In this document: positions 32,289 to 44,120 of the stretch, piece by piece
How positions within the stretch are numbered: the first letter of the stretch is position 1
Layout: every line of letters begins with the position of its first letter
Source: Bombardia bombarda
Lineage: Eukaryota > Ascomycota > Sordariomycetes > Sordariales > Lasiosphaeriaceae
Assembly (NCBI GenBank): GCA_030512295.1
Contig: JAULSR010000001.1
Coordinates: 4,921,001 to 4,985,000 of the forward strand
Direction of reading: 5' to 3'
DNA length: 64,000 nt
The notes under the pieces: generated by a model
Database searches by the model: none
Seen by the model: only the letters and a program-made list of their open reading frames with translations
What the model was told of the DNA's origin: nothing
Program-made: the position numbers and the translations under genes

Positions 32289-34188
32289 ATGACAAGCACA
32301 AACATGGACCTTCAACACCTCTCCCCCCTCGACCAGTTGATACCTCGCGCCTACTTTGGCGAGATCCTCTGTTTTCCCTCTACAGACCCTCGTGTCTTTG
32401 ACCTCGTGCGCAATGGCCTCCGCAGCGTGGCCGTCAGCATCCCCTACCTCACCTCACTCGTTATCGAGGATGAGTCCTGCAAGGGTTCAGGGAAGATAAA
32501 GCTCTCGGAGCCTGGACGTGACACAATCCACAACATGCTGGCCAACGGCGAGGTCAAGGACAAGGAGACCATCAACTACCAAGACCTCAGAGCGGCCTCG
32601 TTCCCCGGAGGACCACTCAACCGTCCCATCTTTCAGCCACAGATACCACCTCTTGGCACTCTTCCAGCGCCTGTGATGCGTGCCAAAGTGACGTGCGTCC
32701 CGGGTGGCTTCATGCTGTCCATCCTGGTCAACCACAGCGTCTTTGATGGAGCCTCCCTGGCTGAGCTGCTCACTCTCTGGTCCAAGTCTTGCCATCTCAA
32801 CTGGGACCCTGAGAAGCACACACCCATCACTCTTGATGCTGCCCATCTGGACCGCAAAGCCCTCCTTGCAGGAGCTACAACCAAGCCCAAGCTTGAACTC
32901 CCCATCGCCAGACCATCAGACATCTACACCGACCCTCCTCCCATCAGTCCATCATCAAGCCAAAACCTGAAATCCAACCACTCTCCACCTGCCATCAAGC
33001 TCGCCGCCAATGCTATCCACCACCTCTTGCGCCCCTGCCTGCGCGTACTATCACCCTTCCTCATCGAACCCCCTGCTCCACCATGCCCCCCTCTTCTATC
33101 CGCCATGAACATCCTGACCACCATCTACCGCATCCCTTCGCCCCAGCTCTACCGGCTCAAAGTGCAAATCAACCATCTCGTGCCCAAGCTTGGCCTCGAC
33201 GTCGACTTTGTCTCGACCAACGACGTGCTATGTGCCCTAATCTGGAGCGCCGCCACCCTCGCCATGGCTCCTCCTCCTCCTCCTCCTCCTCCTCCTCCTC
33301 CTTCGTCACAAAACAGCAACAACAAAAGCAACAAAAGACGGCTTTCAGAAGGCACCACCGCCACCTCATCTTCCTCTTCCTCCATCACCCTCACCCCATC
33401 ACGCTCCCTCTTCAAGCCCAAGTTCAAGAAACAACAACCCCCACCAACCATCCCAATCTCACAACCACAACAACAGGAATAGCCATCAACGCCCGCCCCC
33501 GCTTCCTCCCCCCCCTCTCCAAATCCTACCTCGGCAACGCTCTCGGCGTCGCCTGGGTCACCGTTCCCTCCAAGACCATTCTGCGCACCTCCATCGTCGT
33601 CGACTCCCCTTCCCCTTCCTCCCCCTTTCCTCTTCACTATCATCCTCCTCCTCCTCCTCCCCAACCAGCTCAGCCCCCCACCTCGTCAACCTCGCCCACA
33701 TCGCCGCCGCCATCCGCCGCGCCATCACATCCCAAGCCACCGACGCCACCATGACCAGCCTGCTGCGCTACCTCGACCACTATTCCCAAGAGAACAACAT
33801 CCAGTCCCTCAAATGGCGCCCCGCGGACCGCATGTTTGATTTCTACATATCCAGCTGGACCGACCAGGCTGTCGTGTACGGTCTGGACGGCTGGGGCGGC
33901 GGGGTAGTGCCGGGCATGCGCTGCGAGGCGATCAGGTGTCTGGTGCAGCATTACGTGCCTGCTATGGGGCTGATTCTGCCGCCGAGGCCGAGGGTGGTGG
34001 ATAAGGATGGGCTGGTTGTGGTGGCAGGGGCAGGTGGTGGTGAGGAGAAGGGGGCCAGGGCGGCGGCGGCGGTGGCGGTGGAGAATGATGTCGAGATCGT
34101 GGTGACGCTGGAGGAGAAGCAGATGGAGCGGTTGAGGGATCGGGGCGGGTTGATGGCTATGTTTGGGGAGGTTATTGATACGTGGTGA
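32289..34188 (+). CDS. BAHD/trichothecene-type acyltransferase (frame broken twice as written)
   Basis: CoA-dependent O- or N-acyltransferase of the fungal transferase family. The N-terminal half is open from 32289 and has the catalytic ILVNHSVFDGAS (His149, Asp153). VSTNDVLCALIWSAATLA follows, then a Pro/Ser/Gln low-complexity insert that includes an 11-Pro run. Further family blocks lie in two other frames: AINARPRFLPPLSKSYLGNA, then SSAPHLVNLAHIAAAIRRAI, MFDFYISSWT and the C-terminal structural motif DGWGGG (about 33883-33903; DFGWG in most relatives). The frame steps back by one base twice, near C5 at 33438-33442 and in the C-runs at 33606-33625. No GT-AG intron in either interval restores phase. 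One base under-called at each run would give one continuous protein; pseudogenisation is the alternative. Substrate unknown. Confidence 0.85.
33268..33302 (+). repeat. (CTC)n trinucleotide repeat coding poly-proline
   Basis: About 12 CTC/CCT units inside the acyltransferase, coding 11 Pro. It is prone to slippage and opens a low-complexity insert of roughly 65-70 residues. Confidence 0.9.
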
Positions 34189-35411
34189 TTTGTTGCTTGT
34201 CTTTTGTTTTGGGGACACAAGCTGGGTTTGTGTTTCTTTCATGATGTTGATGACCGGCTTTGGGTGAGATCTCTTTCTTTTGATCTGTTTTGTAGGGTAC
34301 ATGATTACGGAGAGGATCGTTAGGAATATAACAGTCGCACTTTTAGCAGCAGCAGTGTCGAGGTGGCTTGGCGAGTGATGCCATTGGGTATATTTCATGA
34401 CAGTTTTCAACTGCTACAATACTGATTTGAGTACTCTCTACCTCACATGCTGATAGGACAAACTCAAAAAGGTTGTCATTTTAATGGTAGAAAATGATTC
34501 CAGGGAAATACAATATGGATTACCGCGGTACTTTACTTCTCTTTCCTAAGCCGAATAGTGCTTCAAATGACTGGTAAAGTAGTTCACGGTTGTTGTCAAG
34601 AGACTTACCCCTGCGCTATATGCGTAAACTGGATCTAAAAGATTCGATACGATACGACAGCTGAACCCAGAGAATAAAGGTTTGTTTGAAAAGAAAACGC
34701 AGGATCGAAACTTCCTTTGATAGTGTCTATGTTTGCATGGACTCTGGATTTCGAATATCTGAGAGATCGTGAGTTGTTTAGACTGTATGCTATCGAAATT
34801 CGGACAGTACTAAACCAAAAGCCATGAAAGCGATCGAGGATAGGCGATGACTTTACTAGCTTTAGTCGTTGTTATCAGACCCCGATCGTGCCAAAGATCC
34901 ATACGTGTCACCCAGCATCACCCTCATAGGCCAAATATCCTCCCCAGTTAACTTCTCAAGAGGTAGCAGTAGTATATTAAATATACCCTAACTCAATTAC
35001 CGCATGGTAATCTAAAACTAGTGGTATCCGCCGGTAACATAAAAGCAAATAGCACCACCGCCCAGAATATAGCCCCCATCTTGTATACCCCTCGTTTTTT
35101 GTAGCAGCAGCAGTAACAAAAGTATCAGTATACCCCCGAAGCAAGATAGAGGTCCCAGAATGTACCTCAACATGCAATATACGTAAGCATGGTGGTGGTG
35201 GTGATGGTGAACCACACCTGCCTCGGGTCCAGTATACGATGGAAAGAAATAGTGCAAATCCAACCGCCACCCATCGTCAGGGGAAAAAAAAAGACATACC
35301 AGCCTCTCCTTCTCTTTCTCGCCATGTATATGAAAGTGACAATGCCGCCACAGTGACAAAAGTAAAACAAAAGTACCGCCCTTACCCACCCATCTAGGAA
35401 TCTATCCCCCT
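34189..35411. other. Convergent AT-rich intergenic region
   Basis: 3' regions of the acyltransferase (+) and amidophosphoribosyltransferase (-) genes. Distinctly AT-richer than the genes, with no supported coding frame. Confidence 0.5.
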
Positions 35412-37451
35412 CTAACGACTTCTAGGTTCCGTTGCCAAGTTGTGAATGCTGATATCAAAGTTAGTAAACCAACCAACCAACCAAGACCAAAAATCACCAG
35501 ATAACACAGTCAAACATACCTAATATCCTCCTGATTAACAGGACTCCTCAGCGCACCATTCTCTGCCTCACCATCCCCGTTCGCCTCGTCAACAGCCGCC
35601 GCGGCAGCCGCCCGATTCCTGAGCCCAATGGCAAAGCTCTCTCTCTCAATCTCCACAGCGGACTTCACATTCACCGGGCCCCCGTTCGCAACGGCAGCAG
35701 GAGACTCAGCCTCGGAAATGACAGCCACCTTCCTCTTCTTGCCGCGAATATGGCTGAGGTGCTCAAAGTAGCCCTCGGGCACCTCGGTCTTGTACTTTCC
35801 GCAAAAGACGCCCACCTCGAAGTCCTTGATGGACCCGCCGGGGGAAGCCTCGGTACAGGCGGCCTTGAGATCGTCGAGGTCCTGGTAGATGACGTCGTCG
35901 GCGTTGATGTGCTTGGCGATATCCTCGCGCGTCTTCTCGTGCGCAATTAGCTCTTGGGGGTTGGCCAGGTCGATGCCATACTGTTGGGGGGTGGATCAGC
36001 AACGAGACATTTCAAAGTGAGAAAATCATAATGGAGATCAGTAGTAGTCAAGAAGCACTTACAATATGGGGATGCTTAATAGGCGGAGCACAACTGGCAA
36101 AGATGACCTTGCGGGCACCAGCCTCACGGGCCATGCTCACAATCTCCCTACTGGTGGTACCGCGCACAATTGAGTCGTCGACCAAGAGAACGACGCGCCC
36201 GTTGAACTCGGACTCCATGGCGCTCAGCTTGCGGCGCACGCTCTTCTGGCGCGCCTTCTGGCCGGGCAGGATAAAGGTGCGGTAGACATATCTGTTCTTG
36301 ACGAACCCGTTGGAGAAGGGCTTGCCGAGGCGCTCCGACACGATCGCGGCCGCCGTGTTGCTCGTCTCGGGCACGGGAATAATCACGTCAATCTCCTTGA
36401 TGCCCTCCTCGCCCAAAATCTCGCGGACCTTGTCGGCCAGCTTGGCGCCCATGTTCTGCCGGCTGCGGTTGACCGAGATGCCGTCCATGACGGTGTCGGG
36501 GCGCGCAAAGTAGACGTACTCGAAGATGTCGGGTGAATAGCCCTGCCTCTCGGCCACCTGGTGGAACTGCGGCTTGCCGCCCTTTTGGATGAAGACGGCC
36601 TGGCCGGGCAAAATGTCCTGGATGTCGCGGAAGCCGAGCTGGCGCAGCGCGATGCTCTCCGACGCGAACATGTAGTCGATGCCGCCCTCGATCGTGGCCG
36701 AGCGCCGGGTGCCCATGGCGAGCGGGCGGATGCCGTACGAGTCGCGGAAGGCCAGGATGCCGAAGCCGGCGATCATGGCGGTGGCGGCCCAGGCGCCCTC
36801 GCACCGCTGGTATGTCGACGACAGGGCGCTGAAGATGTCGTCCGTGTTGACACGGGCCTTGCCCGTCTCGTTGAGCGCGTTGGCAAAGACGTTGAGCATC
36901 AGCTCGCTGTCCGACTCGGTGTTGACGTGGCGGTGCGCCTCCTTGTCAAGGTAGCTGCGCAGCGCGGGCGCATTGATCAGGTTGCCATTGTGCGCGAAGC
37001 AGATTCCGTAGGGGGAGTTGACGTAGAACGGTTGGCTCTCGGCGCTCTGGGTAGGTGGTACCGCATGTTAGCTATCACGGTTGGACATGTCCCACAGAAG
37101 ACAGGTAGAACAAACTTACAGAGCTCGTTCCTGCTGTGGGGTAACGGAGATGGGCGATTCCCATGTAGCCTGGGAGGTCTACAACACGCTTGCCGTCCTC
37201 AAAGACCTGTTCCCAATCGTCAGTCAAACCCACGAGCCCGAGCCCCATGTCTATTTCTGGGGGGAAAAGCCGAAACAAACCTTTGACGCCATGCCATTGC
37301 CCTTGCACTGGAATATCCTGCCTCCCTGGGCGCACGTGGCGATGCCGCAAGCATCCTGGCCGCGATGTTGGAGGTAGTATAGTGACTCGTGGAGATCAAC
37401 CGCCGCGTCGACGTCGGTGTCGGCGAGGATGAGGCCTAGGATGCCACACAT
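35412..37451 (-). CDS. ADE4: Amidophosphoribosyltransferase (glutamine PRPP amidotransferase)
   Basis: First committed step of de novo purine synthesis: PRPP plus glutamine to phosphoribosylamine. Five exons: 37451-37281, 37206-37120, 37046-36063, 35980-35520, 35448-35412, all in phase, 579 residues. The N-terminus MCGILGLI supplies Cys2, the Ntn-hydrolase nucleophile after Met removal; QHRGQDACGI, LRYPTAGTSSSAESQPF and FAHNGNLINA complete the glutaminase site. The phosphoribosyltransferase half contains ESIALRQLGF, DVIIPVPETS and the PRPP loop VVLLVDDSIVRGTT (about 371-384). The last exon is only 12 codons (HNLATEPRSR end). No [4Fe-4S] cysteine set of the bacterial Bacillus type is evident, as in yeast. 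A long Ala/Glu-rich C-terminal extension (VDEANGDGEAENGA) is typical of moulds. Purine feedback regulation is expected from the family. Confidence 0.96.
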
Positions 37452-39013
37452 TCTGCCGGTTGTGTTTTCGAGGTGGGCACGAGGCTTTGTGTGGTACGAG
37501 ATGTGAATCGCACGATGGGATGAGGTAGGTATATCGTCTATCTGTAGGAACCCGTTTCGACTTTTGGAGAGGCAGAGAAGGAAACGTGGAGCGAGAAGGA
37601 AAAAAGTCTAAAATGGAACTTTTTCTCACATGTGGTGGATTAAGGTAAATCTAAAGGTGAAAAAGAGACAAGGTGAAGAAGAAAAGGCCTCAGTAAGCCG
37701 AGCGGCGGCGGGTATCACGGTATCGGAGACGGGCAGCTACACTACTACTGGCAAACCAGCTGGCAAACTGGGGAAAAGGCGGTGGCGACTTAGGAGTCGA
37801 GTGGGCGATGTGGGTGAAGTGGGATGGATGGAGATGGAGTCTGGATCCATTCTCGGTTGCCAGCGTCGTGCCGGGTAATACCTGTCAAAATCTTTACAAT
37901 GGGCTTGGTATAACTTTTTTGGAGGGGGTAGGTTTTTTTTTCTCTTGGAGGGGCACCTTGCCTGTGCTTGTTCCCGGTGCGGGGGACACTGCATATCTGC
38001 GATTAGCGAGCTCTTATCTATTGGCTCTCGTTTCCGTCGTCGCCCTCAAACAAGCGCCCCTAAGATCCGCGAGAGCGGCTCCACCGGTGTCCAAGGTGGG
38101 GTCCGAGTTACGGAGCAACGTCTCTCGCGTGTTTATTTACAGAACTATGGAGTAACTCCTGGGGTCAGGGGGGTCTTTCTGGACCCTTAGTCTGCATCAT
38201 ATTAATCACTATGTAAAAGAATCACTCGTATACGACGATAACGCAACTCGGCCCATAGGTAAGGTAGCTAGGTAGCTAGGTAGCTAGGTAGCTATAAACA
38301 CCAAACTCGGCTAGGTAGCTGCCAAAAAGCCGGGTTGTCGTCGGTACCAATCTTCAGGATAGGTTATAGATATATAGACATTAGCTCCCCTCCTCTTCTT
38401 GCCATACCCACCACAACCGCCTACACAGACAACACCACCAGACGACACCACCAACCAACACCCGCAACTTGGTTAGTCAGGTGTGTTTCAAACACTGCAA
38501 CCCAGTCCAGCCCATCCTCCCATTATACCGAAGGTATCCTCCTGTTCTTGTCTCCTCCTCAACTCAATGCCATCAGGCTATAACACGACCCATTCTAGCC
38601 CGTCCCTCCCATACCTCCCCATCCATCCATTTTATCTTTGTCTTAAACCCCAGCCAGCTCTATCTTGACCATGTATGACCAACCGACTGATGCAGGAATG
38701 AAACCATGATATGATGATGATGATGCATGCAACCACCCACCCACCCCTATTCATCTTTGACAAACAATTGTCCCCGATATTACGCCACGTCCATGGTCAG
38801 GAGAGAGATAATAAACAGAGAGAGAAAACATCAAAGACCCCTAATCGTTGGAAAACTTGAAGACCAAAAGGACTAAAGAAACATATGAATACCAAGCTAG
38901 ACTAGACCGGAGGGAGGGAATCAACTTGATCAAACTCAGTCGAAATAACCATCCGAGTCCACTGGACCTTCAACTTCAACTCTGTAGTAGTAATATCAAC
39001 CCTCAAGGAAAAC
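37452..39013. other. Intergenic region with GGTAGCTA repeat
   Basis: Promoter of the amidophosphoribosyltransferase gene on the left, trehalase 3' UTR on the right. Contains the 8-bp tandem repeat at 38263-38294 and a short ATG-rich run near 38709-38725. No gene seen. Confidence 0.5.
38263..38294. repeat. 8-bp tandem repeat GGTAGCTA, four copies
   Basis: Four perfect head-to-tail copies, with a further CTAGGTAGCT 16 bp downstream. The unit contains the palindrome TAGCTA. Confidence 0.9.
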
Positions 39014-41401
39014 CTAAACAAGCTCGGCAAGAGCCTTGTTCCGGTTCTCCTCAATGGCCTTGATAAACGTCTCGTAGGGCGTCAGGGTGCCGAGCGCACG
39101 GCGCATATGGGCGTTAACAATCTGCAGGCCGTAGATATAGCTGGCATTGACCCAACCGAATCTGCTCAAAAACGTCAGTGTTCCTCACCCAATCGCCAAA
39201 AGACAGAAAAAAAAAAAAAAGGGAAAGAAAAACTCACCCCTCCTTCGCAACCCCCTTAAAATCCAACCCCTGATTCCCATACTCGGCATCCACCCGATGC
39301 GGATCAATCGGCCGCGTAACATCATACTTCTCCACCACCACCCCGTTGAAGTCAACAAACGCCTTGCCAATCATAAACAGCCACTTGTACGCCAACCTCT
39401 CCGCCTCCTCAGTAAAGCTATACCGATACAAGCCCGTCCACGCCAGCATCTGCTGCGGCGCCCACCCGTACGGGTAGTCCCACTGCCGATTCGGCCGCTC
39501 GAGCCCAATCTCGCCCCTGCTCTCCTCCGTGCCCGACAGCAGGCCGCCAAACGCCTCAAACTTGGGCAGCGCCTTGGTCACCATGGCCGCCGCCTGCTTC
39601 GGGCTGCTGACGCCCGCCCAGAGCGCCCAGAACGTCGTCGCGCTCTCGTACGTGCACTGCTGCCGCTTGGCCGTGTCATAATCAAAATACATGCCCTCCT
39701 TCTCGTTCCACAGGTACTTGTCGATCGCCAGCTTGCGCCGCTTCGACCGCCGGTCCCAAATAGCCGACGTCTCCACCTGCCCGGCCACCAGACTGCCGAC
39801 GCAGAACTCGGCGGGGATCACCAGCTTGTCGTGGAAGACATTGCGGATCGTGCGCGCAATGTCCGTCTCGTACTTGAACAGCAGCGAGTTGAGGTCAATC
39901 GTCGCCAGGTCGGCGCAGACGCCCTCGAAGCGGTACGTCGTGTCGTGGCCCGACTCGCGCACGGCGCGGTCGTGCATAAAGTAATTGTCTAGCTCCGGCT
40001 CCTTGACGTCACCATGGTTATACGCGTGCACAAACTCGTCAAACGTCATGCCGTGCTTCTCCACGTACGGCTCGAGGATATGCACAAAGTGGCCCGCCTC
40101 CGTCTCGGGCGGCACCCCAAAACCCTCGGGGCGGTAGCGCGACAGGCCCGTCACGGGGTCGAGGCGCGGCTCCGCCATCCAGACGCTGTGGTACTCCTTG
40201 ATGGCGGCGAGGACGGCGGTGCGCAGGAACTCGAGCGCGCCCGGCTCGTGCTTGATCTTGTCGTAGACGCGCAGCGCCATGTCGGTCAGGAAGGGCGGCT
40301 GCGAGCGGCAGAGGTAGTAGGAGCGCGTCGCGTTGAGGATCTTGCCATAGTGCTTGATGCAGAAGCAAAAGTTGAGCACCATCGACTTGGCCAGGTCCAC
40401 CTTGTCGTTGACCAGCAGCCCGAGCGACTCCATGTAGCTGTCCCAGCCGTACAGCTCGTTGAAGCGCCCGCCCGGGACGACGAAGGGCCGGCCGCGCAGC
40501 GTCTTCTTGCCCGTCACCGGGTCCACCACCTCCTCCATGTCGACCGCCAGGAGGCCCGGCTTGGCGTTCATGTCGCGGACCACGTCGGGAGTGATCTTCT
40601 CGGGGAGCAGCTGGACGTCGAGGCGGATCTCGGGCTTGTCCTTTGCTAGCTGGGTGTAGTACTCGAACTGCTCCGGGGCGCCCCGGGGGATGTAGATGCG
40701 GGGGCGCGGGTCGTCGGTCCAGTCCTTGGGGTCGCGGGCGGCAATCTCAATGCTTGAGGCATCGATACGCCGTGTCAAGCCCTCCCAGAAATGGTCTCGG
40801 ATCATTCTGGATAGGCGGTTGACGGGGTTCTCGTTGAGTCTCGCCTCGTCGAGTACAATCTGCTTACGACCATACTCTTTAGCGAGCGAGAGCTCTTGGA
40901 GAAGGTTGGAAAGCATGTAGGTGCCGCGGATGTCGAAACGGTTGTGTCCATTGGACGCAGCCGTTCGGAGCGACAAGACCTTGGGACCATTGTCCTCGAT
41001 GGTGATCTGCATGTTTCCGTCCGTGTCTTCTTGGGATTTCAGGCTCTCTAGCGTAGGCTCGACCTGGATGAGGAATCGGCGGGAGTGGGGGATGGTGGAT
41101 TCGTCTGTGAGGCGGCATGCTGTCAGTATACCTGCTTGGATTACACGAGACCCAGGATCTGTCTTACCATGGCTTCCTCGTCGGTAGGGCTCCTTGAGGC
41201 CCAGCCGCTCAAACTGCTTCATAAGGCTGTTCTGAGAGTATGTGCGGGTTCTGGGGCCAGCGCGGCTGTTGAGATGGCGCTCGTCGGTGCTATAGTAGGT
41301 TTTGGCATCGTCATAGACGCCGAAGTCGTCGGCCGAGCCACGGCTGCGAGGGGGGCTGGCGGGCCAGGAGGAGGGCCAGGAGGCGGAGCATCGGTTGCCA
41401 T
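39014..41401 (-). CDS. Neutral trehalase (frame break in first exon)
   Basis: Cytosolic GH37 alpha,alpha-trehalase that mobilises trehalose on germination and stress recovery. Exons 41401-41168, 41104-39238, 39161-39014. The ATG at 41401 opens a Pro-rich leader; one base missing in the six-G run at 41350-41355 would join it to DDFGVYDDAKTYYSTDERHL, the conserved fungal N-terminus, which itself has no Met until 41222. About 749 residues after correction. Intron 1 (63 nt) interrupts RRGSHD. Regulatory features: PKA-type site RRGS (about 74-77), a second in RTYSQNS, and the Ca2+-binding loop DTDGNMQITIED (about 105-116). The catalytic domain shows trehalase signatures PGGRFNELYGWDSY and QWDYPYGWAP. 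The last exon encodes FGWVNASYIYGLQ. Known relatives are activated by cAMP-dependent phosphorylation. Confidence 0.95.
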
Positions 41402-44120
41402 GATGGCGGCCAGTGAGGCAGGTTCAAGAGGTTTGTTGTTGTGACGAGGTATGGGTTGAAGGAGGTGGAGGTGGGATGTTGGATTCGATGGCGGGGTCGG
41501 AAATGTCGGGGAGTCGGAAGTCGGGGAGTGGAATCAGCTTAGGAAAGAGGACGGGAGGTGTGACTGTTTGACCGCTCCTGTGGTGTGGGTATCGTGTGAC
41601 CTTTGGACAGAAAAAGGGAAAAAAGAAGAGGCCGAAAGATTGTTGCTACGCAGAATAGGAGCGGGCTTAGGACGCTTGGGTTGTCTTACTTATGGCTGAT
41701 TCCGTTGGAGATGATGGATGTCAAGGGTGCACAAGTGGAGAGGCAAGGACAACAAGGGCGCGGGACCTCCACTGAGCACCTCCACTGACAAGCTCGGGAA
41801 ATTGAGAGCAGTCTGTGCCAGTTGCTGCCAAACGAGGATGCGGTCACGCGCCCGATAAAAAGCATAAAAAAAGGACGGGCACCGCCAACCTGGAACCTCG
41901 TCGGTAGACGGTACGTAGGAAGGGGGCTCAGCTGAAGATAGCGCTAGCAGCTTCAATCTTTTGCTCTTTCTTGTCCCAAACGACGCAACCGGGCATAAAT
42001 CGCCTATCTGACTTGTGGAAGGCTGAAGGCTGAATCTGGGCCGAAGGCTGGACGACACAATAGAAGCTGACCAGAAGATATTGCATCTGTAAATGTTTAC
42101 GATTGATCGCCTCCAATTACCTACCTAGGTACTGCTTATCACGGGCCCCGGCCGCGGGAGGGTAAATCAACCAACAGATGAAATGGGAAGAGGCATTGAC
42201 TTTTGTGCTACTTTGTCACTCGTCACTCGTCACTCGCCAATTGCAAATTGCAATCATTCCAGAAAGTATATGTATCATTTCAACACCTCGAGACCAGAAA
42301 AAAAATTAGGAAAAGAGAACAGCTGCCCCTCATCCACGCATCCAGCAATCCCAGATCTTCAATGGTGGTGGGGGAAGGAGGGGGAGAATTCTGGCCTATC
42401 GTGGCAAACCCCATCCCACTCCCGATGATGTGCCCGCTTGCCGCTTTCGCGCACGGTGTCTGTCATACCTCCCCCCGGTGACGCTGTCTGTTAGTGGTGG
42501 TGTGCAATGCAGCACCAGCAGCACCAGCAGCAGTTTGTTGATTCCGCACCTGCAGCTCGCCAATGCAACCTCATTAAACCAGCCAGCGAGGTAGAACTAG
42601 TAGTTGTGTTGCACTGCACCGGACACTGCATTCTCTGTATCAACGAGACAGTGCCGACGACGAACTCTCACCCGCTTACTCATAACCGTTGCGTCTTGCA
42701 CATCACGTATCTATCTGCGAATCTTGAGCCACTGATAGCCAGAGTGGAACAGATGATGGGGGTGGTGACTTTGCATGGATCACGGTGCTTTATCAAGAGT
42801 GCAGATGCAGGTTTAAGTGGTTCTCCCGTGTCCACTATGACGAAGCCACCTGCAGCACGTCAGGCAAAATGGCACTCCACCGAAGGCTCTGTCGTTGACA
42901 TTTGACGAGCCAACTGAGCCATAAATTTAAAACAAAAAGACTGTCCTCGGACAAGTGCTCTGTATTCGGATGCATTCGTAAGTGTTCTAGGCTCATGGAA
43001 GCCATCCATGCAAGGTTATGGTTGATGAGGTGAGGTGAGGTGAGCACCGACTGTTGAGTCCCTTATGTTTCGGTGACTAAATTTGACGTGGGTGCGCTAA
43101 TAGAACATTCACAGGGCTGAACGAAATAGCCTCTTTCAGGCTCCTTTCCTTCTGTGCTAGCCGTCTGGGAGCCTGGAACTTGGGACACACAGATATATAT
43201 GTCTCCATTATCGTGCGTACAACTGTTGCTATACAAGAAAATAAACACAAGACAATAAACACTCGATTTCCATCTGACAACAGTCTCCTTCCTCCCCCCT
43301 ATTCTTACACCGGCCAATGAACCAATGGCGGTGAGCGTACCCCACGATTTCCGAATCCTGCCCGGCTCGGGCCAGTCAGCCAAGCACCAAGCCAGGGTTG
43401 GTAAGGATGGTTGCAAGCCCCGTCCGGGGTTCTCGGAGCGAGCTTACCTTTGCCGAGAACAAAACGACTTAGCATCAAAACGGGACATGTACACAGTAAG
43501 ACAGAAAAGGAGGACCCTGACACCCTGTGAAATCTCTCATGGTCTCGTGGTCTCGTGCCTTTGAGGGATCAACTGCCAAACAATAAAATAAATCCCTAGC
43601 CCCCGGTACCCGAATATTGCGCGTGGGGGTTCAATCAAGACGGACATTTCCTCCAGGCCCCCCTTTCCCTCACCGCTCTCTTCTTCCATCTCCTTTTTCA
43701 AGTCCGTTGCGGAACGGAGCCGCTTGTTCTTTTCCCCGATTAAGTCCCTGATAACAACTATTATCGCTATTCGAGATCAGATCATTAAAAGGTGCGTACA
43801 AACACGGACATACGGTTGCTTGGATATTTGGTGTTCTGGATTATGCTATTAATGCCCCCATATATTCTGTACAGCCAGTCCCGTCTCGTCTATCTGTCTG
43901 TTGCCTATCACACCAATGAATATCCTATTACCGAAAATGATTCCACTTTTGTACTCCCCACCAAAGAAAACAAAAGGGGCCATGCATCCCAAATAGTATA
44001 CATCTCCAACATCCCCATTGGCGGCCCCTTTAGCCCCTTTCTCCTCATCAACGCCCACCCCCTAAACGCCAAAACAAACCACCAAAAAAACATCACCACC
44101 TTCTCCCAACCTCCACTCCA
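41402..44120. other. Intergenic region, trehalase promoter to DUF3405 3' end
   Basis: 2.7 kb. The first several hundred bp are trehalase promoter/leader. A short GAGGT repeat lies at 43027-43044, and CCTAGGTA-type motifs occur near 42119-42130. Open frames are short and unconvincing. Confidence 0.45.

Noticed and set aside
33305..33476. Introns in the acyltransferase using the only two GT sites (33305 or 33422) and the CAACAG acceptor
   Set aside because: Both give lengths of 1 mod 3, while 2 mod 3 is needed to restore the frame.
2636..37451. Functional coupling of glutamine synthetase and amidophosphoribosyltransferase by position
   Set aside because: They share glutamine as product and substrate, but 31 kb and about ten unrelated genes lie between them.
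38263..38294. Tandem units that might be read as a CRISPR-like array
   Set aside because: Units are 8 bp with no spacers, and the genome is eukaryotic. It is a simple minisatellite.
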